Shown here: positions 1 to 9,197 of the stretch, piece by piece
How the letters are laid out: every line of letters starts with the position of its first letter
Position numbering within the stretch: the stretch's first letter is position 1
Notes under the pieces: model-generated
Seen by the model: only the letters and a program-made list of their open reading frames with translations
Told to the model about the DNA's origin: nothing
Databases searched by the model: none
From: JAIXWP01 sp046309775
GTDB lineage: Bacteria; Bacteroidota; Bacteroidia; Flavobacteriales_D; Sanyastnellaceae
Length of the DNA stretch: 64,000 nucleotides
Assembly (NCBI GenBank): GCA_046309775.1
Contig: JBKCOM010000065.1
Span: 1 to 64,000, forward strand
Direction: 5' to 3'
Program-made: the position numbers and the translations under genes

Positions 1-67
1 AACATTCCTCGTGCCCACGAATGTAGGCTTCTACCAACTGACGATCTGTGTGTTCACTAAGACGCAT
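1..67 (-). CDS. RNA polymerase sigma factor, ECF/sigma-70 family (5' end only)
   Basis: The minus strand opens an ATG at 67 and reads 22 codons to the window edge: MRLSEHTDRQLVEAYIRGHE and on. This matches the start of the sigma-70 region 2 in Bacteroidota ECF-type sigma factors, where an acidic 'D-x-x-L-V-x-A-Y-I-x-G' helix precedes the core-binding region. A clear GGAGG Shine-Dalgarno sequence lies five bases upstream of the ATG, which is uncommon in this phylum and supports the start. The rest of the gene lies outside the window, so domain content cannot be checked. It is divergent from uvrA. The family call rests on 22 residues only. Confidence 0.65.
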   Translation of the reverse strand, partial: MRLSEHTDRQLVEAYIRGHEEC

Positions 68-373
68 AACGACCTCCTCTTTTTAATGAGTTCTACTTGA
101 TTTTGATTAGAACAAAGAGTAAAGTCTGTCTATAGGCGCAAATGTGTCTTAGTAGGATTTGTTTCGTAACGATGCAAATCCTGGGTTATTGTGTATCCCG
201 AAATATTTTTTCGGTTATGACAAAAATACGATTTTTTTTCTAAATACCCTACCCTACCTCAATTATTTAAAACAAAACACTGATTAACAACACAGTACAA
301 CTAATGAACAACAGATAAAAAAAGTGGTTTCTCTTTCGACATTTGCACTCCCTCCCCTATAGTTGATAGCGAT
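68..373. other. Divergent intergenic region between sigma factor and uvrA
   Basis: This 306-base A+T-rich spacer contains no credible ORF, tRNA or strong hairpin. On the minus strand it holds the sigma-factor Shine-Dalgarno sequence (73-77) and a TATTTTTG match to the Bacteroidota -7 element TAnnTTTG at 221-228, but no TTG at the expected distance. That promoter would give a leader of about 150 bases. On the plus strand a weak TATAGTTG (358-365) lies just before uvrA. I cannot assign either promoter firmly. Confidence 0.4.
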
Positions 374-3166
374 ATGAAGAAAAAATCCCAAAACCTCGAA
401 GATCCGAAGCAAAATATAATCATAAAAGGCGCGAGGGTTCATAACCTGAAAAATGTTTCGGTTACTATTCCCAGAAACAAACTCACCGTAATCACAGGGC
501 TAAGCGGCAGTGGAAAATCCAGTCTTGCCTTCGACACTCTGTTTGCTGAAGGCCAAAGAAGATATGTAGAAAGTCTTTCCAGCTATGCCCGCCAATTCCT
601 CGGTCGTTTGGATAAGCCGGAAGTGGACAGCATCATCGGAATTTCTCCTGCAGTGGCCATCGAACAGAAGGTAACCAGCAGAACCTCACGATCTACCGTT
701 GGCACCACCACGGAGATTTACGATTATATGAAGTTGTTGTTCGCGCGGGTGGGACGAACATATTCACCCATTAGCGGAAAGGAAGTAGTAAGACACCGCG
801 TAGAAGATGTGATTGATTTTATTTTTTCTCAAAAAGAAGAAGAAAGAATATATATCCTTTCTAAACTCGACTTGAGCAAGGAAAAGGATGCATTAAAAAA
901 ATTCGACATCCTCCAGCAACAAGGTTTCACACGCATAAAGTGGAATGATGATATACTAAAGCTCTCTGACATTACTGATAAGCCAAAAGCAAAAGACCAG
1001 CTATACATCCTAATAGACCGAGCAACAGCTTCACAAGATGATGAAAATCGAAGCCGACTTTCTGACTCCATTGGCTCTGCATTTTTTGAAGGTCATGGAG
1101 AGTGCTTTATTGAATTAGTGGATTCCAAAAAAATTCATCATTTCTCCAATCGTTTTGAGCTCGACGGGATTACGTTTGAAGAGCCTTCATTAAATCTTTT
1201 CAGTTTTAATAATCCCATCGGTGCTTGTAAAACCTGCGAGGGCTTCGGAAGTATAATTGGAATTGACGAAAATCTCGTAATTCCTAACAAATCCAAATCA
1301 CTTTATGATGATGCGGTGGCGCCCTGGAAGGGTGAAAAAATGAGCGAGTGGAAGGATCAATTCATCATGGCCGCACGCAAAGTGGATTTTCCAATCCACA
1401 AGCCTTACAATGAGCTCAGTCAAAAGCATGTCGATATATTGTGGAACGGAACGCCCCATGCCTCGGGCATTCATGAATTTTTTAAATTCCTTGAAAGCGA
1501 GTCCTACAAAATTCAGTATAGAGTAATGCTCAGCCGCTACCGTGGTAAAACAAAATGCCCTGACTGCAAAGGAACAAGGCTTCGCAAAGATGCGAACTAC
1601 GTGAAGGTAAATGGCAAAGGCATTAGCGATCTGGTCAATATGCCCGTTGGTGAGTGCTATGATTTTTTTCAGTCAATAAAATTAAGCGCCCACGACGAAA
1701 AGGTGGCTCAACGCATTCTAACTGAAATCCGAAATCGATTAAAATACCTCACAGAGGTAGGATTAGAATATTTGACGCTCAACAGACTATCCAATACGCT
1801 CTCTGGAGGCGAGTCACAACGCATCAACCTAGCAACGAGTCTCGGAAGCAGTCTCGTAGGATCTATGTATATCCTCGACGAACCAAGCATTGGCCTTCAC
1901 CCAAGAGATACACAACGACTGATTTCTGTTTTAAAAGCACTTCGCGAACAAGGTAATACAGTAATCGTTGTGGAGCATGATGAAGAAATCATGCGCAACT
2001 CAGACATGATGGTAGATATGGGCCCTGAGGCAGGCACCAACGGTGGCAATGTAGTTTTCACAGGAGATATTGATGGGTTGATTAAAAAAGGAAACACCCT
2101 CACCGCTGAATACCTCAATGGAAAGAGAGAGATAAAAATCTCTAAAAAACACAAGCCAGGAAAAGACAAAATTGTTATTAAAGGCGCTAGAGAAAACAAT
2201 CTTAAAAACATTGACGTGGAAATACCGCTTCATTGTTTCACTGTAATTAGCGGCGTTAGTGGTTCGGGCAAATCAAGCCTAGTGCGAGACATTCTTTATC
2301 CTGCGTTGAAAAAAGAGCTCGGCGGATTTGGAGATGCTCCCGGAGCATTCGACGGTTTAGAAGGCAGTATAAAATCCCTTAAATCTGTTGAGTTTGTGGA
2401 TCAAAATCCAATTGGAAAAAGTAGTCGCTCCAACCCAGTGACATATGTAAAAGCTTGGGATGAGGTGCGCACGCTCTATGCCTCGCAAAGCCTTGCAAAG
2501 CAACGCGGATACAAACCCACTCACTTCAGCTTCAATGTAGATGGTGGCCGTTGCGAAGCTTGCGAAGGTGAAGGATATCAAACCATCGAAATGCAATTCA
2601 TGGCAGATATCAAATTAATTTGCGAATCTTGTAAGGGAAAGCGCTTTAAAGAAGAAGTTCTTGAAGTTCATTACAAAGGAAAAAGCGTAAGTGATGTGTT
2701 GGATATGACCGTCGATGACGCCATCTTACTTTTTGAAGAAGAAAAAGATAAAACCATCAATAAAAATTTACTTTCCAAACTCTATCCACTTCAAAAGGTA
2801 GGACTAGGATATATTGGGCTTGGGCAGAGCTCAAGCAGCCTTAGTGGTGGTGAAGCGCAGCGCATCAAGCTCGCTACTTTCCTTACTCTAGGGGCTTCAC
2901 AAAATCATACGCTATTCATCTTTGATGAACCAACTACTGGTCTTCACTTTCACGATGTGCAAAAATTGATGGAGAGTTTTTGCGCCCTCTTAGATAATGG
3001 ACATAGCATTATCGCCGTGGAGCACAACCCCGACGTGATGAAGAGTGCTGATTGGCTCATTGACCTTGGGCCTGAAGGTGGAGAAAAAGGCGGGCAACTA
3101 GTTTACTCTGGTGAACCGTTGGGAATTAAAAAGGTTAAACATTCACACACTGCAAAGTTTTTATAG
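374..3166 (+). CDS. uvrA: Excinuclease ABC subunit UvrA
   Basis: UvrA is the damage-recognition ATPase of nucleotide excision repair; it forms a dimer that loads UvrB onto damaged DNA in the cytoplasm. The 930-residue protein has the family's usual length and architecture: a first Walker A (GLSGSGKSS, residues 42-50), CxxC zinc-ligand pairs near residues 285 and 395, a first ABC signature LSGGESQRI (about 476), a second Walker A GVSGSGKSSL (about 627), CEACEGEG/CESCKG zinc ligands, and a second signature LSGGEAQRI (about 823). The ATG at 374 places the first beta-strand (IIIKGARVHNL) shortly after a lysine-rich N-terminus. The msrB start lies one base after the stop, so the two genes are probably co-transcribed, linking DNA repair with methionine-sulfoxide repair. 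No frameshift or missing ATPase motif is seen. Confidence 0.97.
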   Translation: MKKKSQNLEDPKQNIIIKGARVHNLKNVSVTIPRNKLTVITGLSGSGKSSLAFDTLFAEGQRRYVESLSSYARQFLGRLDKPEVDSIIGISPAVAIEQKVTSRTSRSTVGTTTEIYDYMKLLFARVGRTYSPISGKEVVRHRVEDVIDFIFSQKEEERIYILSKLDLSKEKDALKKFDILQQQGFTRIKWNDDILKLSDITDKPKAKDQLYILIDRATASQDDENRSRLSDSIGSAFFEGHGECFIELVDSKKIHHFSNRFELDGITFEEPSLNLFSFNNPIGACKTCEGFGSIIGIDENLVIPNKSKSLYDDAVAPWKGEKMSEWKDQFIMAARKVDFPIHKPYNELSQKHVDILWNGTPHASGIHEFFKFLESESYKIQYRVMLSRYRGKTKCPDCKGTRLRKDANYVKVNGKGISDLVNMPVGECYDFFQSIKLSAHDEKVAQRILTEIRNRLKYLTEVGLEYLTLNRLSNTLSGGESQRINLATSLGSSLVGSMYILDEPSIGLHPRDTQRLISVLKALREQGNTVIVVEHDEEIMRNSDMMVDMGPEAGTNGGNVVFTGDIDGLIKKGNTLTAEYLNGKREIKISKKHKPGKDKIVIKGARENNLKNIDVEIPLHCFTVISGVSGSGKSSLVRDILYPALKKELGGFGDAPGAFDGLEGSIKSLKSVEFVDQNPIGKSSRSNPVTYVKAWDEVRTLYASQSLAKQRGYKPTHFSFNVDGGRCEACEGEGYQTIEMQFMADIKLICESCKGKRFKEEVLEVHYKGKSVSDVLDMTVDDAILLFEEEKDKTINKNLLSKLYPLQKVGLGYIGLGQSSSSLSGGEAQRIKLATFLTLGASQNHTLFIFDEPTTGLHFHDVQKLMESFCALLDNGHSIIAVEHNPDVMKSADWLIDLGPEGGEKGGQLVYSGEPLGIKKVKHSHTAKFL

Positions 3167-3167
3167 T

Positions 3168-3560
3168 ATGGCAAAAATCATTAAATCCGATGAGGAGTGG
3201 AAGAAAGAACTCACTCCCGAGCAATATAGAATTCTAAGAGAAAAAGGAACAGAAAGAGCTTTTACGGGCGAATATTGGGATAATCATGAAGACGGCATCT
3301 ATCTATGCGCAGGATGCGGTGAGCCTCTCTTCGATAGCAATACAAAATTCGATAGTGGCACTGGCTGGCCCAGCTACTATGCGAGTATGGATGCAAATAG
3401 TGTTGAAGAGCAGCGAGACTTAAGCTTCGGAATGATACGTACCGAGGTGCATTGTGCTAAATGCGGAGGTCACCTCGGTCACCTTTTTGACGATGGCCCT
3501 AAACCTACAGGTATGCGCTATTGCATCAATAGCGGGTCATTAAAATTTCAAAAGAAATAA
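3168..3560 (+). CDS. msrB: Peptide-methionine (R)-S-oxide reductase MsrB
   Basis: MsrB reduces the R-epimer of methionine sulfoxide in oxidised proteins. The 130-residue reading from the ATG at 3168 covers one complete SelR domain. It has two zinc-binding CxxC pairs (C47/C50 in LCAGCG and C96/C99 in HCAKCG), the GTGWPS substrate loop at 64-69, and the catalytic cysteine C119 in GMRYCINSGS. An upstream in-frame start at 3111 would overlap the end of uvrA and add 19 residues with no homology, so the ATG one base after the uvrA stop is preferred. The arrangement implies an operon with uvrA. No signal peptide is present, so the enzyme is cytoplasmic. The 3' end abuts the convergent gene at 3562. 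Confidence 0.95.
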   Translation: MAKIIKSDEEWKKELTPEQYRILREKGTERAFTGEYWDNHEDGIYLCAGCGEPLFDSNTKFDSGTGWPSYYASMDANSVEEQRDLSFGMIRTEVHCAKCGGHLGHLFDDGPKPTGMRYCINSGSLKFQKK

Positions 3561-3561
3561 A

Positions 3562-4146
3562 TTATCTCTTCTTTGCTTTGGTATCAAAAGTCACGGTGTG
3601 CTGTTGAAAGACAGCCCCCGTCTTATCGCGCCCCATCACGTTGAAGGTTCCACTGATGTCTCCTTCTGTTGTGAATTGAGCGACGAGCACGCGCTTGTCA
3701 GCACCAGCGTAGCCAAGCTTAGACCCCGGTAAGCAATACCATGCACCATCAGATGTAGAAATGGCTCCCCCTTTGTCAAACTGCTCCGTATTCAAGAGGG
3801 TTTCGGTGTTGTTATCGTAATTATCCTCTGCGCCAATCGTGATATACGAATCGTAGCGAACTTCTGCTTTTTCCTTGGCCAATTTTCGACCTATTTGCTT
3901 TGATGTTGTGCCACCTAAAGGAGATTGAAAAAATGGCTTCGTGCTTTTGATTTCCATTGGATGCGCTGGCTCACCATAAATCATGTGCACCTGATCACTA
4001 TCATTGGCAAGAACAATATAGATCCGATAAGTACGACCAGCTACTGCGCCACCGTTATCTACTTGTTCTACTTCCACTCGTTGAAATTGAGCTACCATTC
4101 CGAGCGCACTCAATAACAACACAAATAGGGATATTATCTTTTTCAT
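3562..4146 (-). CDS. Small secreted protein of the PorP/SprB-repeat operon (unknown function)
   Basis: I do not recognise this 194-residue protein. It begins with a clear signal peptide (MKKIISLFVLLLSALGMVAQ), so it is exported to the periplasm or beyond. The mature part is predicted beta-rich; its first strand contains GRTYRIYIVLAND, followed by an acidic central segment and a basic tail. No lipobox, T9SS sorting domain or membrane segment is seen. Its ATG overlaps the stop of the upstream porP-like gene (TAATG), indicating translational coupling. It is the last gene of a three-gene operon with a SprB-repeat adhesin and a PorP/SprF protein, so a role as an accessory of that pair is a reasonable inference, but nothing in the sequence proves it. 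Confidence 0.75.
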   Translation of the reverse strand: MKKIISLFVLLLSALGMVAQFQRVEVEQVDNGGAVAGRTYRIYIVLANDSDQVHMIYGEPAHPMEIKSTKPFFQSPLGGTTSKQIGRKLAKEKAEVRYDSYITIGAEDNYDNNTETLLNTEQFDKGGAISTSDGAWYCLPGSKLGYAGADKRVLVAQFTTEGDISGTFNVMGRDKTGAVFQQHTVTFDTKAKKR

Positions 4147-5105
4147 TAGTTCACCACTTTGCTTCTTTCAAGACGGCGCGGACCCAGACTAGAGTTGCGG
4201 AATTTACCCTTCTTTTTAGGCATATAATATCCCAATAAAATCTCGTGTGTGTGAGGACTCAAAACACGAGCTCCTGTGGTGGTAATATCATAACTATATC
4301 CTAATGTGAAGTCTTTCCAAATTCCACCAATCATGATTGCAACAGCGTCGTTGGTGCGGTAGGTAATACCTGCCCAAGCAGAGCCCGCATAGTTTGCACG
4401 TACATTTATATCCAACTGCGCAGGGGTTTGTTCGGTAAAGCGCATAAAGCCGCTTCCCTGCACATCCCAAGTTTCATTGACATAATAACGGTAGCTACCC
4501 ATCAATTGATAGTGGCGGATATTTCGATTATCAGATGGGCTTCCATCGCTGCTCAAGCGTAAGCGACTTTGCACCAGTTGAGGAATTGAAAATCCTGCAT
4601 AATATTTTTCACCGTGAATAAGCATTCCGAATGTGGCGTCAACGTTAAAATGAGATTCCGCCTGAAAATCATTCAGTGCGACATCCGTCTGATCAACAAC
4701 AATGAGTTTAGAGTTGTCGAAACGATACTGCGCGCCATTTAAGCTCAAACCGAAGCTAACCTGATCTTGATTATTCAAATCAATGTTGTAAGCTCCAGTA
4801 AGCTCAAACCCCGATTCAGAAATTGCACCTCCCATATCATCACTATAAATAATCGCTCCCCCGCCGAGACCATGTCCGAATGAAGTATGCGCGCTGGCCA
4901 TAATAGTGGTAGGCGCTCCTTCAAACCCAGCCCATTGATTGCGATAACTCACAAAAATGGGTGAATAGCGTTGAGTGCCTGCAACCGCAGGATTGACCAT
5001 GAAGGTATTGATTGGAAACTGAGTCCTTCTCGATATTTGCTGTGCACCCGCATTGATTACTAATACGGTGACAAAAATTACTATGATGAAAAATCTAGAT
5101 TTCAT
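4146..5105 (-). CDS. PorP/SprF family type IX secretion-associated outer membrane protein
   Basis: PorP/SprF proteins are outer-membrane beta-barrels of Bacteroidota. Each usually partners with a nearby secreted adhesin and helps it through the T9SS or anchors it at the surface. The 319-residue product starts at the ATG at 5105 (MKSRFFIIVIFVTVLVINAG signal peptide); a TTG nine bases upstream is the only longer alternative. Family features are visible: a post-signal segment with FPINTFMVNPAVAGTQRYSP, then SYRNQWAGFEGAP, alternating amphipathic strands, and a C-terminal barrel end around LGYSYDITTTGARVLSPHTH and EILLGYYM. It lies 12 bases after the SprB-repeat adhesin and overlaps the next gene by one base. 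The pairing of an adhesin with a PorP paralogue matches the sprB/sprF arrangement known in gliding Flavobacteria. Confidence 0.93.
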   Translation of the reverse strand: MKSRFFIIVIFVTVLVINAGAQQISRRTQFPINTFMVNPAVAGTQRYSPIFVSYRNQWAGFEGAPTTIMASAHTSFGHGLGGGAIIYSDDMGGAISESGFELTGAYNIDLNNQDQVSFGLSLNGAQYRFDNSKLIVVDQTDVALNDFQAESHFNVDATFGMLIHGEKYYAGFSIPQLVQSRLRLSSDGSPSDNRNIRHYQLMGSYRYYVNETWDVQGSGFMRFTEQTPAQLDINVRANYAGSAWAGITYRTNDAVAIMIGGIWKDFTLGYSYDITTTGARVLSPHTHEILLGYYMPKKKGKFRNSSLGPRRLERSKVVN

Positions 5106-5117
5106 GAGTCCCAAGTA

Positions 5118-8100
5118 TTAGTATTTAATTGTGAGTGTCCCTACGATTGGATCTTTCGACTTATCGTATTCAATGACGAAATAATAATCTGCTACAGGAA
5201 GAAGCTGTCCTCTAAACTGTCCATCCCATGGAGCAGCATAACCGGTAGATTGGAATACCTGCTGACCCCACCTGTTGAAGACCTCAATATTCGCTTCGGG
5301 GAAAAACTCTAGTCCACCTAAAATCCATGTGTCGTTAGCTCCATCACCATTTGGAGTAATCGCATTGGTGATGAAGAAACACCCAATGGTTGGCTCAACA
5401 AAAACCGTTGTAGTAAGTGTACATCCGATATCATCCGTCACACGAACAGTGTAAGTATCATTTGAGCCCAACCCAATAGCCGTTGGAGTAGTTTGCATCT
5501 CTGAATCAAACCACTGATATGAAATGGGAAGGTTTCCATTCTGAACAGCCACAGTAGCAGTTCCATCTTGTGTATTCCAACAACTTTCTGGCGAAGAGAA
5601 AGTAGTGAGCACCATATCGGTGATGATGTCTGGAATTACTTCTAACTCCAACTCTTCAACACAACCCACAGCATCTTCCAAAACTATATTCAGAGTCAAT
5701 TCTCCTAAATCATTGATTGTATAAAGATTATTTCCTTCCTCAGTTATATCGAGTGATGCTGGCAGAAATTCTACACTCAAAAGACCAGTACCGCCTTGAA
5801 CAATCACTGCGGCTTCACCATCAGTCATACCTGTACAAGTAGGAGCGTCAAGATCTAAAAGGATTTCCAATGGCGCTGGCTCATTGATGGTCACATCTTG
5901 CGAGGCCTCACAATCGTTGAGGTCTCGAATTACCAATTGAAATACACCCGCACAAATATTGCCTATAATACCACTAGAGGCCGCCTCCACTCCATCGGGC
6001 AACAGTTGATAAGTATATGGTGTGGTACCTCCAGACACTGTGTATGTAATTCTACCGTCACATTCGCCTCCACATGTAACATCATCTATGTCTGTAATAA
6101 CATATTGCAGCAACGGGGGCTCAGTGATGATGACATCATCGCTCGACTCGCAACCATTCTCATCGGAAACTGTGAAGGTAAAAGTGCCTGGAGCAAGGTC
6201 ACCCACCGTTTGTGGCAATGGGAGATTGGTAGGCAAAAGCGTGAGTGCTCCTGTTCCTCCCGTGGCTGTGATGGCCGCCTCACCATTTGCGAAGCCAAAA
6301 CATGTAACATTCGTTGGCGCTATCGTAAGTACAATTGCCTGAGGTGAAGCTACCACAACATTGTTGGTCTGAACACTACAGCCTGTTTGGTCTGTAACAG
6401 TAATAGTATAAGTTCCCGCACAAACACTGCTAAAATTGGCGCTGTTGCCACTGCAGGGAGCGTCGCAAGAAAGTCCACCACTGGCACTAAAAGAATAGCC
6501 ACCCTCGCCACCAGTAGCGTTAGTAACTGCTATTGATCCGTCGCATGATCCATTACAAAGCGTAGCTGTAGCAGCAGTATTATAAACAATCTGCGTTGGC
6601 TGACCAATGACAATATCGCCCGTTAGCGAGCATCCATTTGCATCAATGATATCATAGGAATAGTTTCCAGCACAAAGGGCATTGGCATCTTGGGCTTGAT
6701 TGGCCCCATTTAAAACATTCTCGTCAAACGGCCCTGTTCCGCCTGAAATATCAAAAATGACACTACCGTCGCAGAATCCAAAACAAGATGCATCGGAAGT
6801 GGTAGGAGTAACAACTACTGGGTCCGGCTCAAAAATCGTGAAGTTGAAGGTATCTCCACAGCCATTTACGTCCTCTATGGTGAGCACATAATCACCTCCG
6901 TCTAGGTCGGTGAAATTGATGTTTAATGTTCCCGTGGCCGATTGCACTCCAATTTGATCAGCCCCTAAAGTGAGTGTTGCAGTGATAAGTCCCGTTCCAC
7001 CAGTCACAGGGCCAGTAATAGTGCCATCATCGTAATCAAAGCAAACAACATCCGTTGAGTTTAAATTGTAAGTGATAACCGGAGGACATGGGATATTGAT
7101 TATTTCCGAAGCTGTGCAATTATTATCGTCGGTAGCAACAATGATGTAATTACCACACGCCAAATTTGAAAGTGTTGTTCCGCATGCGTTATTGCCAGCA
7201 CCATTGACAGAAAAATCTAAAGTACCTGTTCCACCTGAGCAAACAACTTCAATCTCACCTGTTGTATCGCCGAAGCAGTCTACGCCGTTCAATAATGTGG
7301 CATCAAATACAATTGGATCAGGATCAACAATCGTGAAAACAACTGAAGTATCGCGACACCCTGTAGCTTCAAGCATCGTGTAATAATAATCTCCTCCAGG
7401 AAGATTGTTTACTGAAAATCCTATATCGCTATTGGCAAACTCTTGAACCAGCGTTCCCGAACCAGGTGTGTTGCCATTATAAAGCGAATAAGTAACAGTG
7501 CTAAAACCACCATCTGCAACTACTACATTTGACTGATCTCCCACACATGCTGGGCTGGTAACAAGGGGTTGTGTATCTAGAGGAAAGTCTATACAAGGAT
7601 GTGGCACCTGCATGCAGATGTCATTCACAGTCACCGCTTCGTCGTTAGGATTGCGATAGCTGATTGACAAACACCCGTCGAATCCACCACATGAGGTGAA
7701 TTGGGCTATTTTTATTCTCAAATCATCGCCAACATAAGTGCTACTACAGGTTGGATCAAAAAGTGGTATCGAAAAAAGTGCATGAGAATCCCAAAAAAAG
7801 CTTCCGCCGTCAAAAGGATCTCCATTCACAGTACCTTCAAAATCTTGAAGCCAGTTGGGACAGTTGCCAATATCTGAAATAACCTCACAATTAGGATCAG
7901 AGCTACATTCCATGCCAAGAGCCATATATGAATCCCATTCATCCGCAGCAAATCCAGGGATACCAAACTGGTATAAACAATTGTTTGTATGCCCAAAAGC
8001 CGTCTCAGATTCACTTTGGAACAGCCCACAAGGAAAATTAAAATAGGTCACCTGAACAGGATCGAAGTTACAATCAGGTGCGGGATCCTCCTCTCCAAAA

Positions 8101-8303
8101 ATAGCGAGCAGATAATTATCAGGGTTCTGGAACCTCAAGTAAACTTCATACGTAACATATCCCGTAAGATCTACACCGTCATAAGATCCATAGTGAATGG
8201 TATACTCTACCTCCCATGCAGGGTTGTCCAACTGGGCCCTGGATGAAAATGCTGTAGTCAACAATAGTAGAAAGAGTACACTGTACTTGTAGAATTGCTT
8301 CAT
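5118..8303 (-). CDS. SprB-repeat adhesin with gliding motility-associated C-terminal (CHU_C) domain
   Basis: This is a large cell-surface protein exported by the T9SS. From the ATG at 8303 it has 1061 residues, beginning with signal peptide MKQFYKYSVLFLLLLTTAFS; the TTG at 8330 would only add a charged pre-extension. After an N-terminal beta domain of about 250 residues come roughly eight SprB-type repeats (about 5530-7290), each opening with a cysteine, a 'DG' turn and a GGTG motif: CFGDTTGEIEVV, CFGFCDGSVIF, CNGSCDGSIAV, CFGFANGEAAI, CGGECDGRITY, CTGMTDGEAAV. The last about 90 residues are a CHU_C sorting domain with ITPNGDGANDTW, VFNRWGQQVF and a closing GTLTIKY. It heads an operon with a PorP/SprF protein. 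Its role in gliding or adhesion is inferred from the family. Confidence 0.93.
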   Translation of the reverse strand: MKQFYKYSVLFLLLLTTAFSSRAQLDNPAWEVEYTIHYGSYDGVDLTGYVTYEVYLRFQNPDNYLLAIFGEEDPAPDCNFDPVQVTYFNFPCGLFQSESETAFGHTNNCLYQFGIPGFAADEWDSYMALGMECSSDPNCEVISDIGNCPNWLQDFEGTVNGDPFDGGSFFWDSHALFSIPLFDPTCSSTYVGDDLRIKIAQFTSCGGFDGCLSISYRNPNDEAVTVNDICMQVPHPCIDFPLDTQPLVTSPACVGDQSNVVVADGGFSTVTYSLYNGNTPGSGTLVQEFANSDIGFSVNNLPGGDYYYTMLEATGCRDTSVVFTIVDPDPIVFDATLLNGVDCFGDTTGEIEVVCSGGTGTLDFSVNGAGNNACGTTLSNLACGNYIIVATDDNNCTASEIINIPCPPVITYNLNSTDVVCFDYDDGTITGPVTGGTGLITATLTLGADQIGVQSATGTLNINFTDLDGGDYVLTIEDVNGCGDTFNFTIFEPDPVVVTPTTSDASCFGFCDGSVIFDISGGTGPFDENVLNGANQAQDANALCAGNYSYDIIDANGCSLTGDIVIGQPTQIVYNTAATATLCNGSCDGSIAVTNATGGEGGYSFSASGGLSCDAPCSGNSANFSSVCAGTYTITVTDQTGCSVQTNNVVVASPQAIVLTIAPTNVTCFGFANGEAAITATGGTGALTLLPTNLPLPQTVGDLAPGTFTFTVSDENGCESSDDVIITEPPLLQYVITDIDDVTCGGECDGRITYTVSGGTTPYTYQLLPDGVEAASSGIIGNICAGVFQLVIRDLNDCEASQDVTINEPAPLEILLDLDAPTCTGMTDGEAAVIVQGGTGLLSVEFLPASLDITEEGNNLYTINDLGELTLNIVLEDAVGCVEELELEVIPDIITDMVLTTFSSPESCWNTQDGTATVAVQNGNLPISYQWFDSEMQTTPTAIGLGSNDTYTVRVTDDIGCTLTTTVFVEPTIGCFFITNAITPNGDGANDTWILGGLEFFPEANIEVFNRWGQQVFQSTGYAAPWDGQFRGQLLPVADYYFVIEYDKSKDPIVGTLTIKY

Positions 8304-8356
8304 GTTTTGGCTTTTGGCTATTTTAAGCAAGTCGGCTTCTCAGAGCCGAATGTTGC

Positions 8357-9196
8357 TTACGACTTTTGGTCGCGGTGCGAATTTAATAATAAAACCTCCG
8401 AAAAAAAAGCCCGCATTTGCTCTCGGAATAATGGATAAGTATTCAGATTTCCATGCTTTCCACCAACCAATGTTGTGAACCTTACATCCTTGATTTCGTG
8501 TACTTTACGAAACAAAGCAAGAGCACTATCATACTTAACAATGATATCCTTAGTGCCATGAAACATCTGAATGGGGCAGTCTACATGGGGCAGATGAAGG
8601 TCATTTCTGAACTTATATCGCAATAAAAACTTAACAGGTAGGAAGGGCAAATAAGAAGTAGCCACATCCAGTAAGTTGTAAAAAGGGGTCTCTAGCACCA
8701 ACGCACTCGCTTTTCTTCTGCTGGCGAGGCGGCAGGCAAAGCCCGAACCCAAGGACCTTCCGTAAATAATTTTAACCGAATAGTCAAACTTCTCGGTGAG
8801 CCAATCATAGCAAAACTCAACATCTCTGTGCATTCGGGCCTCGCTGCGCGGGCCTCCACTGCGGCCATAGCCGCGATAATCCATCACAAAAACATCGAAG
8901 CCATAGCCACTTAATTCTTCAGCCATAAATTGCCATCGCTGCAAACTACCCGTATTTCCATGCAGATAAAATATCACACCTTTTGGATTCTCAACTTTAA
9001 GAAGTAAGGCATGAATCCTTCCCCGATGAGGAGTTTCGAGTAATACTTCCTCCGCAAGAGTTGAAAGCTTATTGTTAAACCCCTCTAAACTGAATGTGGG
9101 AACGAAGATGAACCGCTCTTGAAAAAGAAAATAGACAACGCATATACCACCGTAAATTAATATTATCAGTGATATGATACGGAGCGCTAATTCCAT
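8357..9196 (-). CDS. Membrane-anchored alpha/beta hydrolase (BEM46/ABHD13-like)
   Basis: The 279-residue protein starts with a single hydrophobic helix (residues 3-25, LALRIISLIILIYGGICVVY), followed by an alpha/beta-hydrolase fold. The oxyanion region is FYLHGNTGS, the nucleophile elbow is YGRSLGSG (G-x-S-x-G), the acid is probably the aspartate in FHGTKDIIVKYD, and the catalytic histidine is in GGKHGNL. The order and spacing match the BEM46/ABHD13 group of serine hydrolases, whose substrates are mostly unknown. The enzyme is probably tethered to the inner membrane. It follows the E1 dehydrogenase gene with a one-base gap, so the two are almost certainly co-transcribed, but I see no obvious metabolic link. 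An esterase or thioesterase activity is plausible; the exact substrate cannot be read from the sequence. Confidence 0.88.
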   Translation of the reverse strand: MELALRIISLIILIYGGICVVYFLFQERFIFVPTFSLEGFNNKLSTLAEEVLLETPHRGRIHALLLKVENPKGVIFYLHGNTGSLQRWQFMAEELSGYGFDVFVMDYRGYGRSGGPRSEARMHRDVEFCYDWLTEKFDYSVKIIYGRSLGSGFACRLASRRKASALVLETPFYNLLDVATSYLPFLPVKFLLRYKFRNDLHLPHVDCPIQMFHGTKDIIVKYDSALALFRKVHEIKDVRFTTLVGGKHGNLNTYPLFREQMRAFFSEVLLLNSHRDQKS

Positions 9197-9197
9197 T

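Noticed and set aside
6086..6310. Short frames overlapping the SprB-repeat gene (also 5898-6347, 6022-6342, 6700-6891, 7192-7383)
   Set aside because: They lie fully within a strong, repeat-bearing coding region and have no independent domain, signal or start. They repeat only because the adhesin repeats.
5530..7290. SprB repeats considered as a CRISPR-like array
   Set aside because: The repeats are protein-level, about 80 codons apart and not identical in DNA; no spacer-like uniform units exist.
8331..8348. Hairpin TCGGCT/AGCCGA between the adhesin and alpha/beta hydrolase genes as a terminator
   Set aside because: The stem is only six bases and no T-tract follows on the minus strand.
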